In this document: positions 1-5,524 of the stretch, one piece after another
Layout of the letters: every line of letters begins with the position of its first letter
Position numbering within the stretch: the stretch's first letter is position 1
Assembly: GCA_020850915.1 (NCBI GenBank)
Contig: JADZDV010000100.1
Span: 1-9,933 of the forward strand
DNA: 9,933 nucleotides
DNA from: Chloroflexota bacterium
GTDB lineage: Bacteria; Chloroflexota; UBA6077; JADZDV01
Direction: 5' to 3'
Program-made: the position numbers and the translations under genes
Notes under the pieces: model-generated
The model's database searches: none
What the model saw: the letters and a program-made list of their open reading frames with translations, nothing else
What the model was told of the DNA's origin: nothing

Positions 1-479
1 CGTATCTGGAACAGCGAGTCCACGGTGAAGGTAGCCGACACACCGTTGAACTTCACGACCGTGATGTTTGAGAAGTAGTTGCCGCTGATCGTGACGGTGA
101 TGCCTGGGGCGCCCTGGCTTGGGGAGAGGCCGGCGACTGTGGGCGCATTGGGCGTGACGGTGAAACGTGTGGGCCTCGTGGCGGTGCCGTCTGGCGTCGT
201 CACGGTCACCGGTCCGCTCGTTGCGCCATTCGGCACGGCCGTCGTGATGTTGGACGGGGAATTCAGCGCAAAGAAGGCCGGCGTTCCATTGAACCTCACC
301 TCCGATGCGCCGGTGAAGCCCGAGCCGCTGATGGTGATCGGCGTGCCGATCGGGCCACTGGAAGGACTGACGCTATCTATGACCGGCGCTGCCGCCAGAG
401 CGAGGCGCTCAGGCGCGAACAGGCCGGGAAGCGTGCCGAGCAGCAGAAGTGCTACCGACAGAATGCGTCTTGTGCGCAT
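1..479 (-). CDS. Secreted IPT/TIG-domain protein, N-terminal part (C-terminus off the left edge)
   Basis: Reading the minus strand from the ATG at 479 gives an open frame with no stop up to the window edge (159 codons). Residues 1-30 look like a signal peptide: MRTRR, then a hydrophobic core (ILSVALLLLGTLPGLF) and an ALA-A type cleavage site near residue 29. Two IPT/TIG immunoglobulin-like repeats follow. The first starts at PVIDSVSPSGPIGTPITISG, with GFTGASEVRFNG and a closing TSGPVTVTTPDGT. The second starts at PTVAGLSPSQGAPGITVTIS, with NYFSNITVVKFNG. TIG domains are beta-sandwich modules of exported adhesins, sugar-binding proteins and surface proteins, so an extracellular or cell-surface role is likely but the ligand is unknown. 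Shine-Dalgarno complementarity is weak. A strong promoter lies about 75 nt upstream (555-583). What follows the second repeat is outside the window, so total length and any anchor are unknown. Confidence 0.85.
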   Translation of the reverse strand, partial: MRTRRILSVALLLLGTLPGLFAPERLALAAAPVIDSVSPSSGPIGTPITISGSGFTGASEVRFNGTPAFFALNSPSNITTAVPNGATSGPVTVTTPDGTATRPTRFTVTPNAPTVAGLSPSQGAPGITVTISGNYFSNITVVKFNGVSATFTVDSLFQI

Positions 480-554
480 GTGGGCTTTCGCTGTCCGGGC
501 CGAGCGGCCGCTCTCTCTACCTGCTCGACATCATGTATCAAGTTCGACATGCTA

Positions 555-583
555 TTAATACGCTGTGATGAAAAAACTGTCAA
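555..583 (-). promoter_or_regulatory. Sigma-70-type promoter for the TIG-domain gene
   Basis: On the minus strand, TTGACA (583-578) and TATTAA (560-555) are separated by exactly 17 nt, which contain a T6 run. The expected start point is near 548, leaving a leader of about 70 nt before the ATG at 479. The leader contains the perfect 12-bp palindrome GAGCGGCCGCTC (502-513). The -35 matches the housekeeping consensus at all six positions and the -10 at four or five. The pair stands out from the surrounding GC-rich sequence. Confidence 0.7.
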
Positions 584-699
584 GGCCAGGCGCAACGTCG
601 CGCGGAACAAACTCCTCCGACGTCGACGCATCGGCGTGCTGCGGGGGTTCGTATCACTCCTTCAGGCCGGCGTGATCAGTCTAACGGAACACGTGGCAC

Positions 700-728
700 T
701 TGAAACGATGCTGAAAAACCGAGACACT
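700..728 (+). promoter_or_regulatory. Possible promoter giving a leaderless acuB transcript
   Basis: TTGAAA (700-705), a 17-nt spacer and GACACT (723-728) sit just before the acuB ATG at 735. Only six bases separate the -10-like hexamer from the ATG, so transcription would begin at or next to the start codon. The bases before the ATG (TTGAGGC) include a GAGG placed too close for a normal ribosome-binding site, which also fits a leaderless message. The -10 matches consensus at three positions only, so this is tentative. Confidence 0.4.
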
Positions 729-734
729 TGAGGC

Positions 735-1349
735 ATGCTGCTCGCTTCGATCATGACACGGCAGGTTGTGACGGTCGCTCCTGAGGAGCCGGTCAGGACA
801 GTCGTTCGCCGCATGGACGAGGGCGGCTTTCGCCATATCCCGGTCGTTCGAGATGGCAGACTCGCGGGCATTGTCTCGGACCGCGATCTGCTAGGGGCCG
901 CGGCCGGGACCGTTGGTCAGGTCATGCGCTTCGACGTGGTAACGGCGGCTGAGGATACGCCGCTCGAGGTTGCGGCCTCCCTGATGGCTGAGCGCAAGAT
1001 CGGCTGCCTGCCGGTCGTGGACCCGGCGCGCGCCGTCATCGGGATCGTCTCGCAGACAGACCTGTTCCTGGCGCTGGCCAGGATTCTGGGCGGTGGGACG
1101 CCGAGCACCCGACTGCAGCTCACCCTCCGCGAGCCGGCGAGCGACCTCGCGACGGTGACTGCGCTGGCACGGGATCGCGACGTTCGCATCGTCACACTCG
1201 TGACCGACGCCGCCGATCCACACGCGCTCGATCGTCAACTGGTCGTCCTGCGGGTCGCGACGATTCATCCCGGCCCGTTCGTCACCGCGCTCCAGGCCGC
1301 CGGTATCCTCGTCGATCTGCCGACGCCCGGGGGTCCTCATGGTGCCTGA
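735..1349 (+). CDS. acuB: AcuB-like CBS-CBS-ACT regulatory protein
   Basis: 204 residues. Two CBS motifs form a Bateman module. CBS1 is about residues 7-55 (MTRQVVTVAPEEPV through GIVSDRDL) and CBS2 about 63-113 (VMRFDVVTAAEDTPL through GIVSQTDL). Residues 123-195 form an ACT-like C-terminal region, predicted from the strand-helix pattern around LQLTLREPASDLATVTALAR and ending QAAGILVD. CBS-CBS-ACT is the architecture of Bacillus AcuB, encoded with AcuA and AcuC, which control acetyl-CoA synthetase by reversible lysine acetylation. CBS pairs usually bind adenine nucleotides and ACT domains bind small metabolites, so AcuB is probably the sensor of this pair; its exact role is unproven even in Bacillus. 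The start at 735 is preferred over ATG 753 because it includes the whole first CBS strand. Its stop overlaps the next gene's start by 11 nt, implying translational coupling. It could be a generic CBS protein, but the acuC neighbour makes AcuB the best call. Confidence 0.85.
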   Translation: MLLASIMTRQVVTVAPEEPVRTVVRRMDEGGFRHIPVVRDGRLAGIVSDRDLLGAAAGTVGQVMRFDVVTAAEDTPLEVAASLMAERKIGCLPVVDPARAVIGIVSQTDLFLALARILGGGTPSTRLQLTLREPASDLATVTALARDRDVRIVTLVTDAADPHALDRQLVVLRVATIHPGPFVTALQAAGILVDLPTPGGPHGA

Positions 1350-3234
1350 GCGGGGCTGTCAGGCGCGGCTGGTCTTCCGCAAGGAGTACGAGCAGTACGA
1401 CTTTGGACCAGAGCATCCGCTCCGGCCGGAGCGGATGCGCACCAGCCTGGACCGGATTGAAGCCGCCGGTCTCGGGCCCGAGGCCTCGGAGTGGCTGGAG
1501 CCGCCGTCTGCCAGCCTGGCCGAACTGGGTCTGATTCACCACGCTGACTACCTCTCGGCGGTCCAGCGGCTCTCACTGTTCGCCGACGATCCTATGATCC
1601 GGACAGAGGCCAACGACTGGGGCCTCGGCCGCGGCGATTGTCCGGCCTTTCTCGGCATGCACGACGTCTCGGCCGCCATCGCGGGCGGGACACTGCATGC
1701 CGTGCGCGGAGTACTGGATGGGAGCTTCCAGCACGCCTTCAACCCGGCCGGTGGACTGCACCATGCCATGGCGAATCGGGCGTCTGGCTTCTGCATCTAC
1801 AACGACCCGGCCGTCGGCATCGCCGACGCCGTGCAGCGCTCGGAAGCGCGCGTGCTGTACCTCGACTTTGATGTCCATCACGGTGATGGCGTGCAGGCCG
1901 CCTTCTACGACGAGCCGCGGGTATTGACGCTGTCCTTTCACGAGACTGGGCGCCACCTGTTCCCTGGCACTGGCTCAGTGTACGAGCTGGGCGAGGGGCT
2001 TGGCCGTGGTTTCAGCCTCAACCTGCCCGTGCAGCCGTTCACCGAGGACGACTCCTGGCTGGCGGCCGTCGAGGAGCTGGTGCCGCTGGTCGTCGAGCGC
2101 ATGGGCCCCGACCTGATCGTCTCCCAGCACGGCTGCGACACCCACGCCTGGGATCCGCTGGCGCACCTGCGGCTTTCGACACGCGCGTATTCCGCCCAGA
2201 CCAGGCTGGTCCATGAGCTGGCCCATCAGGTGGCCGGTGGACGCTGGGTGGCGCTTGGCGGGGGTGGCTATGACTGGGTGCGGGTCGTGCCGAGGAGCTG
2301 GTCTATCATCTGGGCCGAGATGAGCGGCCGAGCCCTGCCGGAAAGGATCCCGCGGGAGTGGACCGCGCGCTGGTCGGCCGCGGCTGAGCGGGAACAGTTC
2401 TCGCCGATGATCACGACCTTCCTGGACGACGTTGATACCTGGCAGGCGGTGTCGCGCCGCGTGGAGATCGAGCGAGAGAACCGTGACCTCGTTGAGACGG
2501 TGCGCGACCTCGCCGCTCCTGCCCTCCTGCGCCAGGCGTTTACCGGCTATCGCGCCGGCGTGCGCCCGCCGGGTGGGAAGCGGCTCATCCAGCAGCTTGG
2601 TGGCTCATACCTGGAGTCTCGCGCGGAGGCGGTTGACACCCCGCGGGGACGGGTAGAGCTGCGCGAGTTCTGCCCGCCATCCCTGCTGGAGCGACTCACA
2701 CCGGATCCCGGCCTCTCGGCGTTCGTCCGTCGGCCGGACTCGGAATACCAGCTGCTGCGCAAGATCGCCGCGAATCCGCGGTGCGCCCTGAACGTGGCAC
2801 ACACCGCCGATGGACTGGTCGTCGGTCAGGTGACGCTCGCGGAAGGGGAGTACTGGTGGGCGGACCTCGACCGCGTGCTGGAGCTGAGCCTGGAGACGAG
2901 CCGCGGCTGGCGTCGTCTGGGGCTGGGAGGGCATCTCCTCCGGTTCACGGTGGCGCCGGGCTGGGTTGAGGAAGTCATCCTGGTCGCGGTCGGGCTCGTC
3001 TGGCACTGGGACCTCGAGGGGATGGACGGTGAGGCGTGGAGCTACCGCGCGATGCTCCGCCGGATGTTCGAGCGCCATGGCTTCCACGTCATGGCGACCG
3101 ATGAGCCGAACGTGCGGCTAGGCCAGGAGAACATCTTGCTCGTCCGTGTTGGAGCGCGGACGCCGCCGTCAGCGCGCGCCGCGTTCGAGGAGGCACTCAC
3201 TACGAGGCCCGCCGCGCGTCGCGCGGCGGGTTGA
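1339..3234 (+). CDS. acuC: AcuC-AcuA fusion: zinc lysine deacetylase joined to GNAT protein acetyltransferase
   Basis: 631 residues, far longer than a usual AcuC (about 390). Residues 1-350 are a class-I-type histone deacetylase fold: HPLRPER at 26-32, tandem catalytic histidines 141-142, FCIYND at 151-156, and DFDVHHGDG (176-184) with zinc ligands Asp178 and His180. The third ligand is Asp267 in SQHGCDTHAWDPL, and the catalytic tyrosine is Tyr311 in GGGGY. All key residues are present. Residues 351-430 look like a helical linker. Residues 432-606 match an AcuA-type GNAT acetyltransferase: opening TPRGRVELREF, an acetyl-CoA loop R525-R-L-G528-L-G530, then the AcuA-characteristic stretches VWHWDLEGM (554-562), AWSYRAMLRRMF (566-577), ATDEP (586-590) and ENILLVRVG (597-605). 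In Bacillus these are separate enzymes that acetylate (AcuA) and deacetylate (AcuC) acetyl-CoA synthetase; the same substrate is inferred here. The frame is continuous with no frameshift. It is co-transcribed with acuB (11-nt overlap) and preceded by a G-rich site (GGGGG) 5 nt before the ATG. Substrate and activity of each half are untested. Confidence 0.9.
   Translation: MVPERGCQARLVFRKEYEQYDFGPEHPLRPERMRTSLDRIEAAGLGPEASEWLEPPSASLAELGLIHHADYLSAVQRLSLFADDPMIRTEANDWGLGRGDCPAFLGMHDVSAAIAGGTLHAVRGVLDGSFQHAFNPAGGLHHAMANRASGFCIYNDPAVGIADAVQRSEARVLYLDFDVHHGDGVQAAFYDEPRVLTLSFHETGRHLFPGTGSVYELGEGLGRGFSLNLPVQPFTEDDSWLAAVEELVPLVVERMGPDLIVSQHGCDTHAWDPLAHLRLSTRAYSAQTRLVHELAHQVAGGRWVALGGGGYDWVRVVPRSWSIIWAEMSGRALPERIPREWTARWSAAAEREQFSPMITTFLDDVDTWQAVSRRVEIERENRDLVETVRDLAAPALLRQAFTGYRAGVRPPGGKRLIQQLGGSYLESRAEAVDTPRGRVELREFCPPSLLERLTPDPGLSAFVRRPDSEYQLLRKIAANPRCALNVAHTADGLVVGQVTLAEGEYWWADLDRVLELSLETSRGWRRLGLGGHLLRFTVAPGWVEEVILVAVGLVWHWDLEGMDGEAWSYRAMLRRMFERHGFHVMATDEPNVRLGQENILLVRVGARTPPSARAAFEEALTTRPAARRAAG
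3208..3230. terminator. Hairpin at the end of acuCA, between convergent genes
   Basis: CCCGCCGCGC (3208-3217) and GCGCGGCGGG (3221-3230) form a perfect 10-bp stem with a 3-nt loop. The hairpin lies inside the last codons of acuCA, encoding its Ala/Arg-rich tail, two bases before the TGA. The universal stress gene ends on the other strand at 3268, so the hairpin could stop transcription from both sides. There is no clear T-run on either side, so it is not a classical intrinsic terminator. Confidence 0.45.
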
Positions 3235-3267
3235 CCGCGCCGACTGCTGGTCCCGAACGGCGCCGGG

Positions 3268-4176
3268 TCAGATCATGGGCACGGGAGGCGTAGCAGTCGG
3301 GCTCTCCGCGGCGACGCCCAGGCTCTCGAGTGTGCCGGCGCGGAAGACCAGCAGCGGCACGTGCGCCCGGTGCAGCGTTCCGGTGGCGACGCTGCCCATG
3401 ACCACGCGCGATAGCCCAGCCCTGCCATGCGTCGGCATGGCGATGAGGTCCGTGTCAAGCTCTCGTGCCGCCTGCGCGATGGTCGTCGCTGGCGAGCCCA
3501 CGAGCACTCGCGTCGCGACCGCTCGCCCCTCCGCTCGCAGCGGATCGGCGATCGCTTCCAGGCGCTGGATCGCCTCGCGCTCCTCGGGCACGGAGCTCCG
3601 CCAGGTCGCCGGATCGCTGTAGAGGTACGGGTAATCGGCCGAGTCCAGCACGTGCAGCAAGGTGAGCTCGGCCGAGACCTCGTTCGTCAGCTCGGCTACC
3701 GCTCGGAGCGCTTTGACCGACAGGTCAGACTCGTCCATCGGCAGGAGAATTCGCAGCGGTCGGTCAGGCGGCCAGCGGTGGTCACACGCTGCCGACACCA
3801 GCAGCACGGGCAGCTCGGTGTCGCGGAGCACCTCGTCGGCCACGCTGCCGAACAGGAAGCGCCCCAGCCCGCCGCGCCCATGGGTGGACATGGCCAGGAG
3901 CTCCGCGCCGTGGCTGCTGGCGATGTCCGCGATGACCTGTGAGACGCGCTCATGCGCCTGGCTGTAGACGAACGTCTCGACTGAGAGCCCGTCCGCTCGC
4001 AGCCTCGCCGCCGCGGCGTCGAGCGGCGCTTGCGCGCCATGGCCATCCTGGTCCGCTCCGAGAGCGCGCATCAGGATGATGCGCCCGTTTGCCAGCTTCG
4101 CGAGTCGAGCCGCGTACGGCAAGGCTCGCTCGGAAAGGTCGGAGCCATCCATCGGTACGAAGATCGTGCTAAGCAT
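3268..4176 (-). CDS. Tandem-domain universal stress protein (UspA family)
   Basis: 302 residues from the ATG at 4176. The frame is open further upstream, but this start has a strong Shine-Dalgarno (GGAGGAA, 5-nt spacing) and places the first beta-strand (STIFVPMDGSD) at the N-terminus, as in the family. There are two Usp domains. Domain 1 (about 1-148) ends with STHGRGGLGRFLFGSVADEV. Domain 2 (about 155-290) begins RILLPMDESDLS and ends with PTHGRAGLSRVVMGSV. Both carry the G-x9-G-S part of the ATP-binding loop (HG...GSV). The first glycine of the G-x2-G motif is Ser in domain 1 and Pro in domain 2, a frequent variant whose effect on nucleotide binding is uncertain. Such proteins are cytoplasmic and associated with starvation, oxidative or energy stress. 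The gene is convergent with acuCA and appears monocistronic, with about 196 nt to the upstream gene. Confidence 0.93.
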   Translation of the reverse strand: MLSTIFVPMDGSDLSERALPYAARLAKLANGRIILMRALGADQDGHGAQAPLDAAAARLRADGLSVETFVYSQAHERVSQVIADIASSHGAELLAMSTHGRGGLGRFLFGSVADEVLRDTELPVLLVSAACDHRWPPDRPLRILLPMDESDLSVKALRAVAELTNEVSAELTLLHVLDSADYPYLYSDPATWRSSVPEEREAIQRLEAIADPLRAEGRAVATRVLVGSPATTIAQAARELDTDLIAMPTHGRAGLSRVVMGSVATGTLHRAHVPLLVFRAGTLESLGVAAESPTATPPVPMI

Positions 4177-4181
4177 CGTGC

Positions 4182-4188
4182 TTCCTCC
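4182..4188 (-). promoter_or_regulatory. Ribosome-binding site fixing the universal stress protein start
   Basis: GGAGGAA on the minus strand lies five bases before the ATG at 4176. It decides against the longer in-frame start at 4242, which would add 22 residues unlike any Usp domain. Confidence 0.85.
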
Positions 4189-4261
4189 CGCGGCGTACGC
4201 TCCGGTGCTCTGCCCCGTATCGCCGTGCGCACAGACCGACACGCGGTCGACGTCTCGGTTG

Positions 4262-4287
4262 ACCGCTGTAGGCAGTCTGACAGCCGT
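4262..4287. repeat. Imperfect dyad in the gap upstream of the universal stress gene
   Basis: ACCGCTGT (4262-4269) and ACAGCCGT (4280-4287) are inverted copies with one mismatch around a 10-nt centre. The dyad lies in the 196-nt gap between the eIF2B-like gene's stop (4373) and the universal stress gene's start (4176). It could be an operator for the stress gene or a weak hairpin ending the upstream transcript. I see no convincing -35/-10 pair in this gap and no small gene. Confidence 0.25.
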
Positions 4288-4372
4288 CGGTTGCGGGATG
4301 CGTTGCCGCGCGTTGACAGAAGGTGAACGACCTGCCTGAGCTGCCGGGACTGAGTCTCGCCGTCTGGCCTAT

Positions 4373-5317
4373 CTACGCCTCGGCGGGGCGGGCATGGGGG
4401 AGTTCGAGCAAGTCCGCGATCCATTCGTGGACCTTCGTTCCGGCCAGACGGCTGCTGACTTCTGACGGGGTCGCGATCCCATGCTCGTCCACGACGCCGC
4501 GCAAGAGGTCGGTCGGCGTCAGGTCGAAGTAACCGTTCCAGGCTTGTAGCTTCGACCGCGCTGCCTCGCCAAGGATCTCGCTGGGCGGCCCGGCGTCCAG
4601 CTCCCATCCCCGGACGAGACCCGGCAACGCCTTCTCGGAACCCGCCAGGACGAAGACCGGCACGCCGGCCGCGTGCGCTCCCAGCGCCAGGCCCAGGGTG
4701 CCCACCTTGTGGACCAGACCGGCCGGCGCCAGGGTGTCCGCTCCCACCAGCACGAGGTCGCACTCCCGCACCAGCCGTGCTCCCGCCGCGTCGATCGCCA
4801 GGCGGGCCCCCAGCCCGGCCTGCGCCAGCCGATGCGCCAGGGCAGTCCCCTCGTTGCCCGGTCGAGACTCGAGGCAGGTGACGGTGAGCGAGGCACCCGC
4901 GCGGCGGGCGTCCACCAGGCACCGCTCAACGACAGAGCTGGCCGAGATAGTGATGCAGCTTCTGGCCGACCGGAGGATCGGTGCGACGTGGGCGGCGATC
5001 GCCGCGGTGCGGTCCCTCTGCTCGTCGGTGCACTGCGCGGGCAAGTCCGGGAGGAGCCCACGAGCCGTACACTCTGAGCTGAGCGCGTGAGCTGCACGGT
5101 TCGCCAACTGAAAGAGCGGCGCGATGGGGGGACGGCACAGGGCCAGCTCCCGCAGCCTTGTGGTCCAGGCGGCCTGGTTTGTTGCGCTCAGATCGCCCAG
5201 ATTGGCGTAGAGGCGCGACAGGGAGTGAGCCGCCTGGATCTCGAGGCCGCTTGCACCGGTCTGGCGGTCGGCCCGGATCGCCCTGAGCGATGCTCTCCAC
5301 GTGCCGCCGCTCGTCAT
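4373..5317 (-). CDS. eIF2B alpha/beta/delta-family protein (ribose-1,5-bisphosphate isomerase-like), catalytic Cys replaced
   Basis: 314 residues. The N-terminal helical part (1-110) starts with the family pattern LRAIRADRQTGASGLEIQAA. The C-terminal Rossmann-like part holds SRPGNEG at 151-157, LVLVGADTL (188-196, acidic residue Asp194), VHKVGTLGLAL (202-212) and NGYFDLTPTDLL near residue 275, a hallmark of this superfamily. Relatives include eukaryotic eIF2B regulatory subunits, methylthioribose-1-phosphate isomerase (MtnA) and archaeal ribose-1,5-bisphosphate isomerase. The isomerases use a Cys in a THC-x-S/A motif plus an Asp. Here the corresponding stretch reads TISAS (123-127), so Ser125 stands where Cys is expected, as in non-catalytic eIF2B subunits, while the Asp is kept. 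The role is therefore open: nucleotide or sugar-phosphate binding, or a different isomerase. The start at 5317 lacks a Shine-Dalgarno but has a TACACT box six bases upstream. It stands alone between the stress gene and the hydrolase remnant. Confidence 0.8.
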   Translation of the reverse strand: MTSGGTWRASLRAIRADRQTGASGLEIQAAHSLSRLYANLGDLSATNQAAWTTRLRELALCRPPIAPLFQLANRAAHALSSECTARGLLPDLPAQCTDEQRDRTAAIAAHVAPILRSARSCITISASSVVERCLVDARRAGASLTVTCLESRPGNEGTALAHRLAQAGLGARLAIDAAGARLVRECDLVLVGADTLAPAGLVHKVGTLGLALGAHAAGVPVFVLAGSEKALPGLVRGWELDAGPPSEILGEAARSKLQAWNGYFDLTPTDLLRGVVDEHGIATPSEVSSRLAGTKVHEWIADLLELPHARPAEA

Positions 5318-5323
5318 GTCTGC

Positions 5324-5329
5324 AGTGTA
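5324..5329 (-). promoter_or_regulatory. -10-like box consistent with a leaderless start of the eIF2B-like gene
   Basis: TACACT on the minus strand (5329-5324) is followed by six bases (GCAGAC) and then the ATG at 5317. There is no ribosome-binding site in between. The arrangement is the same as before acuB (GACACT, six bases, ATG). I see no good -35 hexamer, so confidence is moderate to low. Confidence 0.4.
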
Positions 5330-5401
5330 GCAGCGCCTCGTTGGAAGCTCGTTCGGCAGCCGGCGGCAACCCAGCGTTGCTGCGAAGCATCGGGGAGCAT
5401 C

Positions 5402-5524
5402 ATGGATTACATCCAGCGTGTCCTGGTCGAAGCGTTTGTGGATGAGTACCGCGAGGGACGCCTCTCGCGACGGGAGCTGGTCAAGCGCATCGACTGCATC
5501 ACCGGCACGACGGTGTTCTTCGGT
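5402..5524 (+). pseudogene. N-terminal remnant of a dienelactone hydrolase-like gene
   Basis: An ATG at 5402, preceded by GGGGAG at 4-nt spacing, opens MDYIQRVLVEAFVDEYREGR followed by LSRRELVKRIDCITGTTVFF. This acidic helix plus SRRELxKRI and a Gly/Thr-rich hydrophobic start is the typical leader of a group of bacterial dienelactone hydrolase-family (alpha/beta hydrolase) proteins, where a Tat-like or hydrophobic segment and the catalytic domain follow. Here, after about 40 residues, the frame runs into the 3' end of the convergent amidase gene (stop at 5525-5527) and continues only as its antisense. No hydrolase domain or GxCxGG nucleophile motif follows. The frame formally stays open to 6463. 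It is probably what remains of a gene truncated by a rearrangement that brought in or shifted the amidase operon. Family assignment rests on my recognition of the leader only. Confidence 0.55.

Noticed and set aside
79..558. Plus-strand 159-codon frame over the TIG gene
   Set aside because: The minus strand gives a signal peptide and two TIG repeats in the same bases; the plus frame is its antisense shadow.
480..731. Plus-strand 83-codon frame between the TIG gene and acuB
   Set aside because: It overlaps the minus-strand promoter and leader, has no ribosome-binding site and shows a composition (many Arg/Leu) typical of chance frames in GC-rich DNA.
4313..4318. TTGACA on the plus strand as a promoter element
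   Set aside because: No -10 at the right distance and no plus-strand gene follows; only the antisense of the eIF2B-like gene lies downstream.
4071..4922. Minus-strand 283-codon frame spanning two genes
   Set aside because: Low-complexity Gly/Arg/Pro translation in another frame over the universal stress and eIF2B-like genes, both with clear family motifs.
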